From: Ensifer adhaerens
GTDB lineage: Bacteria; Pseudomonadota; Alphaproteobacteria; Rhizobiales; Rhizobiaceae
Length of the DNA stretch: 64,000 bases
Assembly (NCBI RefSeq): GCF_002007205.1
Contig: NZ_LAZS01000010.1
Location: forward strand, 248,001 to 312,000
Direction of reading: 5' to 3'
Shown here: positions 36,910 through 45,913 of the stretch, one piece after another
Numbering within the stretch: the first letter of the stretch is position 1
Layout of the letters: each line of letters opens with the position of its first letter
Program-made: the position numbers and the translations under genes
The notes under the pieces: generated by a model
Told to the model about the DNA's origin: nothing
The model's input: the letters and a program-made list of their open reading frames with translations, nothing else
Databases searched by the model: none

Positions 36910-38625
36910 TTGACATTTTCAGGTATTCGCCGCCCGGAAATCGGTAGCATTGCGCTGAGCGCTCTCGTCAGTGCCTATCTCCTTCTCGTCACCAATAAAT
37001 CCTTCTGGACGCACACCGTCACCTATTTCGATGATTCCGTCGTGGCGCTCCTGTCCTTCAGCGCCGCACTGTGCCTGCTGACCTTCGCCGGGATGACGAC
37101 CGCCGCCGTCAAATATGTGATGAAGCCGGTAATGATCTTCCTGATCATGGTATCGGCCTCTGCGTCCTATTTCATCGATACCTTCGGTGTCATCATCGAC
37201 AAGGACATGATCGGAAACGCGGCGGTGACGACGCAGGCCGAAGCCAGCCATCTGCTGACCGGCAGTCTGGCGACGCATCTGTTGCTTTACGGAGTGCTGC
37301 CGTCGCTGCTGGTGATCTGGTTCAAGCTCCGCTATCGGCGTTTTCTCGCCAATGCTGCGGTCAACCTGGCGGTGATCATTCCCTGCCTTCTCGTCAGCGG
37401 GGGGCTGGTCTATGCGAACTTTGCAAACGTCGCCTACGTGATCCGCGAACACAGGGACCTGATGAAGCGCTTCAATCCGACGGGGCCGGTCTCCGCAGCG
37501 GTTCGCTACGCATCCTCGACCTTCAAGGCACGCAACATCGTCGTCCAGCCGCTCGGCACCGATGCCCGCCAGGGCTCACGCATCGCGTCTGTCGGCAAGC
37601 CCGTGGTCGTCGTTGTGGTGGCGGGCGAAACCGCGCGGGCGATGAACTTCTCCCTGAACGGCTACGGACGTGAGACCAATCCGGAACTGAAGGCGCTGGG
37701 CGTTGTGAACTACACCGACACCACGAGCTGCGGCACGGCGACAGCGACGTCGCTTCCGTGCATGTTTTCCGTCTATCCGCGTAAAGAATACAGCGACTGG
37801 AAGGCGCGCTCCACGGAGAACCTGATGAACGTGCTGACGCGTGCCGGCGTTTCGACCACCTGGTGGGACAACAACACCGGCAGCAAGGGCATTGCCGATC
37901 TCATCAACTTTGCCAGCATGACCGGCCAGAAGAACAGCCCGCTGTGCAAGAACGGGGAGTGCCTGGATGAAATCTTCCTCGGCGAGCTCGACAGGAAGCT
38001 CTCGGCGACGAAGAAGAACAGCGTGATCGTCCTGCATCAGCTCGGCAGCCACGGGCCGTCCTACTACCTCCGCTATCCCGAGAAGTTCCGGCGCTTCACG
38101 CCCGATTGCCGGACGCCCGAGCTGATGAAGTGCTCGGTAGAGGAAATCACCAACGCCTATGACAACACGATCCTCTACACCGACTACGTGTTGGCGAGCG
38201 TCGCCCGGTTGCTGGAAAAGCATCAGGACCGGATCGCGGGCGCGATGATCTACATGTCCGATCACGGCGAATCGCTGGGCGAAAACGGCATCTACCTGCA
38301 CGGCGCACCCTATTCCATCGCCCCGCGCGAACAGACGCAGGTGCCGTTCATCGCCTGGTTCTCGAAGCCTTACCAGGCGGCCATGGGCGTCGACACGGCA
38401 TGTCTGGCCAAGGATACGGCGCAGCCCAAATCCCACGACAACCTGTTTCACACCGTGCTCGGCATGATGAATGTCGAGACCAAGGTCTACAAGCCGGGTC
38501 TTGATGCTTTCGCAAGCTGCACGAGGAAGCCGCCGGTTGGCGGGGCGGCGTTCCAGGCGGCGGATACAACCAAGGACTTGCCGGCAAACCCTCAGCGTTC
38601 CATCGGCTCGCAGGGAGCCCTCTAA
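36910..38625 (+). CDS. eptA: lipid A phosphoethanolamine transferase, EptA/MCR family
   Basis: Inner-membrane enzyme of 571 residues. Five N-terminal helices (residues 12-170) precede a periplasmic alkaline-phosphatase-type domain. Metal and catalytic residues are in place: Glu240 in VVAGETARAMNFSL, nucleophile Thr278 in SCGTATATSLPCMFS, and the zinc site YMSDHGESLGENGIYLHG. Cys pairs typical of the family (Cys274/Cys284, CKNGEC and CRTPELMKC) are kept. It adds phosphoethanolamine to lipid A or a sugar of the core, lowering negative charge and polymyxin binding. The TTG start is supported by an AGGAG site nine bases before it and no better ATG exists. Confidence 0.92.
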   Translation: MTFSGIRRPEIGSIALSALVSAYLLLVTNKSFWTHTVTYFDDSVVALLSFSAALCLLTFAGMTTAAVKYVMKPVMIFLIMVSASASYFIDTFGVIIDKDMIGNAAVTTQAEASHLLTGSLATHLLLYGVLPSLLVIWFKLRYRRFLANAAVNLAVIIPCLLVSGGLVYANFANVAYVIREHRDLMKRFNPTGPVSAAVRYASSTFKARNIVVQPLGTDARQGSRIASVGKPVVVVVVAGETARAMNFSLNGYGRETNPELKALGVVNYTDTTSCGTATATSLPCMFSVYPRKEYSDWKARSTENLMNVLTRAGVSTTWWDNNTGSKGIADLINFASMTGQKNSPLCKNGECLDEIFLGELDRKLSATKKNSVIVLHQLGSHGPSYYLRYPEKFRRFTPDCRTPELMKCSVEEITNAYDNTILYTDYVLASVARLLEKHQDRIAGAMIYMSDHGESLGENGIYLHGAPYSIAPREQTQVPFIAWFSKPYQAAMGVDTACLAKDTAQPKSHDNLFHTVLGMMNVETKVYKPGLDAFASCTRKPPVGGAAFQAADTTKDLPANPQRSIGSQGAL

Positions 38626-38704
38626 ACATGATGACGCCGCCAAAGGCGCCCACCCGTAAATTTGCAGGCCGCCGGAACAAAACCCGGCCTCGACGCTTCC
38701 TTGA

Positions 38705-39163
<459 letters not shown>

Positions 39164-39363
39164 AATCAGGGCCACTTGCACGCTTGAACTTTTCTCGTGG
39201 CGCATTCTTATGATTGCCGGCATCCCCGATTGTCGCGCGCGTCCGCGTCGCCACCGGCGCATCTTGCATCCTTTCGGCAAAAGGCATGTTATAGCACCTT
39301 GATCTGGCGATACCTTCGACCTGAACGGTCGGCGCCGGCTATCGGATTTTGGAGAATGAATGC

Positions 39364-40035
39364 ATGGCCGCTCGGCAACTGACTTTCGCCGTCGGCGATA
39401 TTCACGGCTGCCTCGACCAGCTGCGCGCGCTGTTGGATGAAATCGAAGACTACGCCCCGACGGGGCGGGTGATCTTCCTGGGCGACCTGATCGACCGGGG
39501 GCCGGACAGCCGCGCCGTCGTGGAATTGATCATGGCCGGCCCGACCAGACCCGGCTGGACCTGGTTGACGCTCAAGGGCAATCACGAGCAGATGCTCTGG
39601 GGTGCAAGCAGTGGCGAAAGCGACGTCGACTGGTGGCTGGTCAACGGCGGCCAGGAGACGTTGATCTCCTATGACGGCACGGTTCCCGGGCGGCATCTGA
39701 AATGGATCAAGGAACTGCCCACGATCCTGATCGAACGCTTTCGCATTTTCGTGCATGCCGGCGTTGACGACACCTTGCCACTGGAGCAGCAGGACGACGG
39801 GATCTTCCTCTGGATCCGGCCGCCTGAAGACTATTCGGGTGATTATTGGGGCCGGCACCTTTGTCACGGGCACACCCCGAGCACGGCCAATCCGCGCACG
39901 GTCGGAAACCGCACCAACGTCGATTCAGGTGCGGTGTTCAGCGGTATCCTGTCCTGCGCCATCTTCGACGACGAGCAGCCGGGCGGACCGATCGACTTCC
40001 TGACAACGAGCAGGGCCGCCTGGTGCGTCGAGTGA
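39364..40035 (+). CDS. metallophosphoesterase, serine/threonine phosphatase-like
   Basis: A 223-residue calcineurin-type phosphoesterase. All metal motifs are present: GDIHGCLDQL (about residue 12), GDLIDRGPDSRAV (about 41), KGNHEQMLWG (about 72), the His in FVHAGV and the His in CHGHTP. The order and size match bacterial PPP-family phosphatases such as PrpA or diadenosine tetraphosphatase-like enzymes. Protein versus nucleotide substrate cannot be told. ATG 39364 was preferred because GGAG lies nine bases upstream; a TTG 15 bases earlier is also in frame. Confidence 0.9.
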   Translation: MAARQLTFAVGDIHGCLDQLRALLDEIEDYAPTGRVIFLGDLIDRGPDSRAVVELIMAGPTRPGWTWLTLKGNHEQMLWGASSGESDVDWWLVNGGQETLISYDGTVPGRHLKWIKELPTILIERFRIFVHAGVDDTLPLEQQDDGIFLWIRPPEDYSGDYWGRHLCHGHTPSTANPRTVGNRTNVDSGAVFSGILSCAIFDDEQPGGPIDFLTTSRAAWCVE

Positions 40036-40147
40036 TGCGGATAGCTGGGGCGTAAATGGCATTGTGCGCCCGGCTCTCCGGTAGTAGGTGTGGCTTCTCC
40101 GCTGGGCGAAGCCTTTGCCGCCCGTCTCATCATCTCAGGGGATTGCC

Positions 40148-40822
40148 TTGGACGCCGCGCCTTCATCCGTTTTCACGAAGAATTTTGCTGCCCTCCTGTT
40201 CGATATGGACGGCACGTTGTTGAACTCCATGGCCGTGGTCGAACGCGTCTGGGGCGCCTGGGCGGAGCGCAACGGTCTCGATCCAGTCGAGTTTACCAAG
40301 ACCGTGCATGGCGTACGGGCCGTCGATACGATCCGCAATCTCGAGCTGCCGGATATCGATCCGGAGAAGGAAGCCCATGAGCTGGCGCTCGCTGAGATTG
40401 CCGATGTCGAGGGCATCGTCGAGATCCCCGGTGCGGTTGATTTCCTGAATTCTCTGCCGCCGGAAAGGTGGGCGATCGTAACGTCCGCGCCGCTGGATCT
40501 CGCCGTGCGCCGTCTCGCAGCCGCCGGCATTCCGACGCCGCAACTGATGATCACCGGTGAGGATGTTTCCATCGGCAAGCCCGATCCACAGGGCTACCGG
40601 ATGGCGGCCGAGCGGCTGGGCGTGCGTGCGGAGGATTGCCTGGTGTTCGAGGACGCACCGGCCGGAATTCTGGCCGGGCTCGCAGCCGGGGCCGATGTCG
40701 TCGTCGTCACCGGTGCGCATGCGGCCGCCGAGGGAACGCCGCACATGACGCTTGCCCGCTACCACGACATCGCGGTGGAGCGCGCAACAGACGGCACGGT
40801 ATCGCTGCGCCGGACCGCTTGA
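40148..40822 (+). CDS. HAD-family (subfamily IA) sugar-phosphate phosphatase
   Basis: A 224-residue phosphatase with motif I FDMDGTLLNS (nucleophile Asp), motif II VTSAPLD, the Lys in SIGKPDPQGY and motif IV VFEDAPAGILAGLAAG. The cap domain (about residues 30-90) is the helical C1 type. The closest general types are 2-deoxyglucose-6-phosphate and sugar/polyol phosphatases such as YfbT or HxpB. No ATG lies near the domain start; TTG 40148 has an AGGGG site and was chosen, with a GTG at 40088 as a longer alternative. It follows the phosphoesterase gene in the same direction. Confidence 0.85.
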   Translation: MDAAPSSVFTKNFAALLFDMDGTLLNSMAVVERVWGAWAERNGLDPVEFTKTVHGVRAVDTIRNLELPDIDPEKEAHELALAEIADVEGIVEIPGAVDFLNSLPPERWAIVTSAPLDLAVRRLAAAGIPTPQLMITGEDVSIGKPDPQGYRMAAERLGVRAEDCLVFEDAPAGILAGLAAGADVVVVTGAHAAAEGTPHMTLARYHDIAVERATDGTVSLRRTA

Positions 40823-40839
40823 AAACACCGTCGATGAGA

Positions 40840-40866
40840 ACGGGAGGCCGCGTGCCGACCTCCCGT
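40840..40866. terminator. hairpin between convergent genes
   Basis: ACGGGAGG (40840-40847) pairs with CCTCCCGT (40859-40866) around an 11-base loop, in the 60 bases between the HAD phosphatase and the convergent binding-protein gene. No U-tract is seen, so termination is only probable. Confidence 0.5.
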
Positions 40867-40882
40867 CATTCGCGTCGCTGGT

Positions 40883-42472
40883 TTAGGCGTTGAGCCAGCA
40901 TTTCGTCAGCGCGTGCCCGCCCATCAGTTCGCCGTTCGGATCGTCGATCCAACCGCCGACCTTGTCGTTGGTCGCGTCGATATAGTTGTTGAACATCGGT
41001 ACGATAACGCCGCCTTCGTCGCGCAGCATCATCGCCGCCTGATGATAGAGTGCCTTGCGCTTGGCGTTGTCGAGTTCACCACGCGCCGCAAAGATCAGCT
41101 TGTCGAAGTCCTCCCGGAGGAAGCGGGTGTCGTTCCACTCGGCCTTGGAGAGATAGGCGATCGAATAGACCTGGTCCTGCGTCGGCCGGCCGGTCCAATA
41201 GGACATGCTGAAGGGCTGCTTGTTCCAGACGTCCGACCAGTAGCCGTCGCCCGGCTCGCGCTTCAGGTCGATGGTGATCCCGCATTTGGCGGCACTCATC
41301 TGGAAGAGTTGTGCCGCATCGACGGCGCCAGGGAAGGCGACGTCGGAGGTTCGAAGCAGAACCGAGCCGCTGTGCCCGGACTTCTTGTAGTGGAACTTCG
41401 CCTTCTCCGGATCAAAGACGCGCTGCTCGATATCGTTGTCGAAGAGCGGGTAGCCCTTGATCATCGGCGTGTCGTTGCCGACGGTTCCGTAACCGCCGAG
41501 CACCTTGGCGACCATCTCCTCGCGATCGACCGCATATTTCAACGCCAGGCGCAGGTCGTTGTTGTCGAAGGGCGCCGTGTTGCAGTGAGCGATGAAGACA
41601 TAGTGGCCCTTGCCCGGCACGTTGCGGATGACGGCGCCGGGAAGGCGGCTGATCAAGGCCACGACCTTCGGCTCGAGGCGGTTGATCATGTGGATCTGGC
41701 CGCTCTGGAGAGCCGCGGTGCGGGCCGTCGAATCGTTGATAACAGCGATTTCGATCTGATCGGCATGGCCGCGTTCGGCCGAGCCCCAATAACCTTCGTG
41801 CCGCTCGCCGATATGCTTCACGCCAGGTTCGTTCGCGACCACCTTGTAGGGGCCGGTACCGATACCTGCGGTTGGGTCGTCCTTGCCACCATTCGGCTGG
41901 ATCATCAGGTGGTAGTCGCTGACGACGTAGGGCAGGTCCGCGTTTGGCGCGCGCAAGGTGATGACGACGCTGTCGCCGTCGACCTTGATCGTCTCGAACT
42001 CCTGAACGAAGGGGAGGGCCGCCGACTTGGAGTCCGCATCGCCATGACGCTCGAGCGTCGCCACCACGTCGGCCGGGGTCAGTTCCTTGCCGTTGTGAAA
42101 GGTCACGTCCTTGCGGATCTTGAAGCGCCAGGTCTTGGCGTCCGGCGTCGCCTCGTAGGCTTCCGCAAGCCGGTACTCGATCTCGCCGGTCGGAGATACC
42201 TCGACGAGCTGCTCGCCCCAGCAGCGCCCGAGCGTATAGGGAACCTGGCTTGCCCAGGTCGCAGGGTCCAGGCTGTTCGTCGATTCTCCGCCGACGAGGC
42301 CCGCTTTTAGCGTCCCGCCTTTGACCGGCCCTGCGGCGCGGGCCGCCTGACCAAGCAGCAAGTTCGCCGAGGCGGCGGTTATGCCGAGTGCGGCGGCGCG
42401 TCCGAGAAACTCCCGTCGCGACAGCCGGCCCGCGGCAACCTGCTGGCTCATGAATTCCAGTTCAATTGGCAT
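40883..42472 (-). CDS. ABC transporter substrate-binding protein (family 5), Tat-exported
   Basis: A 529-residue binding protein of the peptide/nickel class (SBP family 5). The N-terminus is a twin-arginine signal: SRREFLGRAAALG at residues 18-30, a hydrophobic stretch and an AARA-A cleavage site near 46. The core has VKGGTLKAGLVGGESTNSLDP, LAEAYEATPDAKTWRFKIRKDVTFHNG and LRLALKYAVDREEMV. The GGGAGGG site fixes the ATG at 42472. No permease or ATPase of its type lies next to it; the GntR gene 165 bases upstream has the same orientation. Tat export suggests folding or cofactor binding before export. Confidence 0.9.
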   Translation of the reverse strand: MPIELEFMSQQVAAGRLSRREFLGRAAALGITAASANLLLGQAARAAGPVKGGTLKAGLVGGESTNSLDPATWASQVPYTLGRCWGEQLVEVSPTGEIEYRLAEAYEATPDAKTWRFKIRKDVTFHNGKELTPADVVATLERHGDADSKSAALPFVQEFETIKVDGDSVVITLRAPNADLPYVVSDYHLMIQPNGGKDDPTAGIGTGPYKVVANEPGVKHIGERHEGYWGSAERGHADQIEIAVINDSTARTAALQSGQIHMINRLEPKVVALISRLPGAVIRNVPGKGHYVFIAHCNTAPFDNNDLRLALKYAVDREEMVAKVLGGYGTVGNDTPMIKGYPLFDNDIEQRVFDPEKAKFHYKKSGHSGSVLLRTSDVAFPGAVDAAQLFQMSAAKCGITIDLKREPGDGYWSDVWNKQPFSMSYWTGRPTQDQVYSIAYLSKAEWNDTRFLREDFDKLIFAARGELDNAKRKALYHQAAMMLRDEGGVIVPMFNNYIDATNDKVGGWIDDPNGELMGGHALTKCWLNA

Positions 42473-42637
42473 GTCTTACTCCCTCCCTTGCAAGACCCAC
42501 CCGGTGTGACCGGTATCGTTACAGATATTGGAGGCAGATGCCGCGCCTGGTATGTTGCCGCGCGACAGTTGGTGCCGCAGATCGGCGAAAGAAAGTCGTA
42601 TTTTCGACCGTTCGCTCCGCCGAACGTGGAAATGTCC

Positions 42638-43324
42638 TCAGCCCTTGCGGGCGTAGCGCTGCAGGATCGCTGAGATATCCGGCTCTTCCTTGCCGGTATC
42701 GAGTTCGGCGCGAAGCTCGACCGCGTCGAGGTGCTCGAGCATGATCCGTTCCGCCGTGGCCGTGTCGCGCGATTGCAGGGCGCGGATGATCTGGACATGC
42801 TCGTCGACCGCACATTCCGGCGAATGCAGACGTGCGAAGCGGGCAAGGATCAGCGAGCAGCGTGAGACGATCTCCCGGACGAACCGCGTCAGCGCCTGAG
42901 AGCCCGTAAGCTCCGCGAGCAGAATGTGAAATTCGCCAGCCAGCCGGATCGAGAGCGGGCCGTGATCTGTAAGCGCCGCTTCTTCCTGCCGGACATGTTG
43001 CTGCAGCCGCTTGACGCCGGCGGCGTCGAGATCGGCGACGAGCCGCCGGATCACCTCGGCTTCGAGCATGCGCCTCAGCGCGAAGATGTCGCGGGCCTCC
43101 TCCAATGTCGGCTCGGCCACGCAGGCGCCCTTGTTGACGCGCAGATCGACGATGCCTTCGGCGTTGAGCCGGACCAGGGCTGCCCGCACGCTGGTGCGGC
43201 TGACCTTGAAATGATCGGCAATGGTGTCTTCGGAAAGCTTCGTTCCGGGCCTCAAGGCCTGTTCCAGGATTGCCTGTCGCAGGGCCTTGTAGACCACTTC
43301 GCTGCGGCTAGATTTCTCAGACAA
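42638..43324 (-). CDS. GntR-family regulator with FCD domain
   Basis: A 228-residue regulator. The N-terminal winged helix (VVYKALRQAILEQALRPGTKLSEDTIADHFKVSRTSVRAALVRL) is typical GntR, and the C-terminal all-helical FCD domain has Asp and His residues for a metal-bound carboxylate ligand (AGEFHILLAELTGS, EHVQIIRALQSRD). TTG 43324 follows a GGGGGAGG site and was preferred over ATG 43366, which has none. A perfect palindrome ATTGTATACAAT lies in the divergent gap to the importer operon, so it likely controls both sides. FCD regulators commonly bind organic acids. Confidence 0.9.
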   Translation of the reverse strand: MSEKSSRSEVVYKALRQAILEQALRPGTKLSEDTIADHFKVSRTSVRAALVRLNAEGIVDLRVNKGACVAEPTLEEARDIFALRRMLEAEVIRRLVADLDAAGVKRLQQHVRQEEAALTDHGPLSIRLAGEFHILLAELTGSQALTRFVREIVSRCSLILARFARLHSPECAVDEHVQIIRALQSRDTATAERIMLEHLDAVELRAELDTGKEEPDISAILQRYARKG

Positions 43325-43407
43325 GGTTGCCTCCCCCAACGGGCCGATCAGGGACCGGCCGAACATGTCCTGATGCCTCGATAGCGCTCGTCCGGTTACG
43401 CGTCAAT

Positions 43408-43419
43408 ATTGTATACAAT
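43408..43419. promoter_or_regulatory. GntR/FCD-type operator
   Basis: ATTGTATACAAT is a perfect 12-base palindrome that fits the TNGTNNNACNA-like sites of FCD-type GntR proteins. It lies 84 bases before the divergent GntR start and 144 bases before the importer operon. Confidence 0.75.
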
Positions 43420-43562
43420 CATGTTGATGTTTGTATTCTGTTATCGTATGCAATTGCAGGCGCCGACAAACAGGGCGGCGCCGGCCGGTTCGGGAGGAGG
43501 CGTGCGGGGAGGACCGCGCGACCTGAGAAGGCCAGAAGAGGACAGCCAATGGGAGGGAATTC

Positions 43563-44594
43563 ATGAACAGCAGGATTCTTCAGCTCTGTGCGACAGTTGC
43601 CGGCCTGGCCGTCGGCCTGGTGGCGGCGACCACTGCCAACGCCGCAACGACGCTCGAAACGGTCAAGGCCCGCGGCAAGCTGATCTGCGGTGTGTCGATG
43701 AGCACGCCGGGCTTTGCGACGGCCGATGCCAAGGGCCACATGGAGGGTTTCGACGTCGACGTTTGCCGCGCCGTGGCGGCTGCCGTCTTCGGTGACCCGG
43801 AAAAGGTCGACTTCGTCCTGACCAACATCAACACGCGCTTCCAGGCGCTCCAGTCCGGCGAGATCGACATGCTGTCGCGCCAGACGACCATGACCTTTTC
43901 GCGCGAAGTGTCGCTCGGGCTCGATTTCGGCCCGACCGTGTTCTACGACGGCCAGGGGCTGATGGTGCCGAAGTCGCTTGGCGTCAACAGCGCCAAGGAA
44001 CTGACCGACGCGGCGATCTGCACGCTGCCGGGCACCACGACCGCGCAGAACCTCAGCGACTTCTTCCGCTCGATCGGTGGCAAGTTCGAGCTGGTGGTCT
44101 TCGAAAACCCGGATGAGAACCGTAACGCCTTCTTCTCCGGCCGCTGCGAGGCGATCTCGTCCGACCGTTCGGACCTCGCCTCGATCCGTGCCGTTGCCAA
44201 CAATCCGGATGATTACGTCGTTCTGCCGGAAACCATCTCCAAGGAGCCGCTGGCGCCTGCCGTCCGCCAGAACGATTCCAACTGGCGCGACATCGTATCC
44301 TGGTCGGCCTGGATGCTGATGGCGGCAGAAGAGCGCGGCATCACCCAAGCCAATGTCGACGAGATGGCCAAGAGCGAGGATCCGGAAATCCAGCGCATGC
44401 TCGGCGTCAGCGAGGAACTGGGCAAGATGCTGAACCTCGACAACAAATGGGGTTACAACATCATCAAGGGCGTCGGAAACTATGGTGAAGTGTTCGAGCG
44501 CAACCTCGGGACCAAGACAGCGCTTGGCCTGACGCGTGGTCCGAACACGCGCTGGAGCGAAGGCGGCCTGCTCTACGCACCGCCGTTCCGTTGA
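43563..44594 (+). CDS. amino-acid ABC transporter substrate-binding protein (AapJ-like)
   Basis: A 343-residue family 3 binding protein. A Sec signal peptide (LCATVAGLAVGLVAATTANA, cleavage near residue 27) is followed by TLETVKARGKLICGVSMSTPGFATADAKGHMEGFDVDVCRAVAAAVFG, which is characteristic of AapJ/general L-amino-acid binders. Two conserved Cys (CGV and CRA or CTLP) may form disulfides. A GGGAGGG site precedes the ATG. It leads an operon with two permeases and an amidohydrolase, so the cargo may be an amine or amide compound that the hydrolase attacks. Two hairpins follow the gene. Confidence 0.92.
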   Translation: MNSRILQLCATVAGLAVGLVAATTANAATTLETVKARGKLICGVSMSTPGFATADAKGHMEGFDVDVCRAVAAAVFGDPEKVDFVLTNINTRFQALQSGEIDMLSRQTTMTFSREVSLGLDFGPTVFYDGQGLMVPKSLGVNSAKELTDAAICTLPGTTTAQNLSDFFRSIGGKFELVVFENPDENRNAFFSGRCEAISSDRSDLASIRAVANNPDDYVVLPETISKEPLAPAVRQNDSNWRDIVSWSAWMLMAAEERGITQANVDEMAKSEDPEIQRMLGVSEELGKMLNLDNKWGYNIIKGVGNYGEVFERNLGTKTALGLTRGPNTRWSEGGLLYAPPFR

Positions 44595-44601
44595 GGATTG
44601 A

Positions 44602-44624
44602 CGGGCCCGCGTGTTTCCCGCGGG
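44602..44624 (+). repeat. first hairpin after the AapJ-like gene
   Basis: GGCCCGCG (44602-44609) pairs with CGCGGGCT (44617-44624), including one G-T pair, around a seven-base loop, eight bases after the stop codon. It has no U-tract and probably protects the 3' end of the binding-protein message. Confidence 0.6.
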
Positions 44625-44656
44625 CTCACGTCTCCACCCGAAGCGGGATGTAGAAG

Positions 44657-44680
44657 GTGCGCGCGGCAAGCCGCGCGCAC
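44657..44680 (+). repeat. second hairpin after the AapJ-like gene
   Basis: GTGCGCGCGGC (44657-44667) pairs perfectly with GCCGCGCGCAC (44670-44680) across AA. It lies between the binding-protein and permease genes and, like the oppA hairpin, lacks a U-tract. Confidence 0.65.
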
Positions 44681-44761
44681 TTCAAACGATGGACATCGAA
44701 CAAGTTATGATCTTTGGTCTCGCTGACCCGAGATCACAATGCTCCAAGGGACGGGTGCCCG

Positions 44762-45910
44762 ATGCCCCTGTTTTATGACGCGCGCATTCGCGCTTATCTC
44801 TATCAAGTGATCGCCATCGGCGTCGTGCTGCTCATCGCCTGGGTGATGTTCAGCACGGCAAGCGCCAATCTTGCCAAGCAGGATATCGCGACCGGTTTCG
44901 GCTTCCTGGCGCGCCAGGCCGGGTTCGTCATCACCGAAGCCGCGATCGCCTATGAGCCGACCGATACGATCGGCCGGGCGATCCTCGTCGGCATCACCAA
45001 CACGGTCAAGGTTTCGCTGCTCGCCGCCCTGTTCGGTACGGTTCTCGGGCTGCTGGTCGGCATCGGGCGGCTGTCGCACAATCCGGTTCTGTCGCGGCTG
45101 ATGCTTGCCTATGTAGAAGCGCTGCGCAACGTGCCGCTGCTGCTCTATCTCTTGCTCTGGTATTCGCTGATCATCTCCGTCTTTCCGCCGGTCAAACAGG
45201 CGATCGAGATGCTGCCCGGCGTGTTTCTCTCGAACAGTGGCCTGGTCACGCCGGCGCTGCATTGGGAGAGCGGATTTGCGGCGCTGGTGACGGCCCTGGT
45301 CATTGGCGCCACCGCTGCCATCCTTACCGCGCGCGTCCTCGGCCGTCGCCGCGTCGTTACCGGCAAGGACCGGCCGATCGCCCTGATCGCGACGATCGCG
45401 TTTCTGCTGCCGCTGGTGGCAGCCCTCGTGTTCGCGAATATCGCCGTGACCTGGGACGCGCCGGAACTCGGCCGCTTCCGCCTGAGCGGCGGCTACCATC
45501 TGCGGCCCGAATTCGTGGCGCTCCTGCTCGGGCTGACGCTCAGCGTGTCTGCCAATGTCGCGGAAATCGTTCGCGCCGGCATTCAGGCGGTCAGCAAGGG
45601 ACAGTGGGAGGCGGCAACGGCGCTCGGCCTGCCACGGGCGCGCACGCTGAAGCTCGTGATCCTGCCGCAGGCGCTGCGCATCATCATTCCGCCGCTCACC
45701 AACACCTATCTGACCGTGTTCAAGAACAGTTCGCTCGCGATCGCCATCGGCTACCCGGATCTGGTGATGGTCTCAAACACGATTATGAACCAGACGGGCC
45801 AGGCGATTGAAGCCATTGCCATTTTCATGGGTGTCTATCTCGGCCTGTCGATCCTGATCTCGCTGGTGATGAACTGGTACAATGCGCGGGTCGCGCTGAG
45901 GGAGCGCTGA
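44762..45910 (+). CDS. amino-acid ABC transporter permease (AapQ-like)
   Basis: A 382-residue His/Glu/Gln-type permease with an N-terminal helix, a soluble segment, and the paired HisM-like helices with EAA motif EAATALGLPRARTLKLVILPQALRIIIPPLTN near residue 280-310. AapQ and BztB-type proteins share this length and an insertion between the first two conserved helices. The ATG at 44762 follows AGGGACGGG; the frame is open 48 bases upstream without support. It is followed three bases later by its partner permease. Confidence 0.9.
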   Translation: MPLFYDARIRAYLYQVIAIGVVLLIAWVMFSTASANLAKQDIATGFGFLARQAGFVITEAAIAYEPTDTIGRAILVGITNTVKVSLLAALFGTVLGLLVGIGRLSHNPVLSRLMLAYVEALRNVPLLLYLLLWYSLIISVFPPVKQAIEMLPGVFLSNSGLVTPALHWESGFAALVTALVIGATAAILTARVLGRRRVVTGKDRPIALIATIAFLLPLVAALVFANIAVTWDAPELGRFRLSGGYHLRPEFVALLLGLTLSVSANVAEIVRAGIQAVSKGQWEAATALGLPRARTLKLVILPQALRIIIPPLTNTYLTVFKNSSLAIAIGYPDLVMVSNTIMNQTGQAIEAIAIFMGVYLGLSILISLVMNWYNARVALRER

Positions 45911-45913
45911 GCC

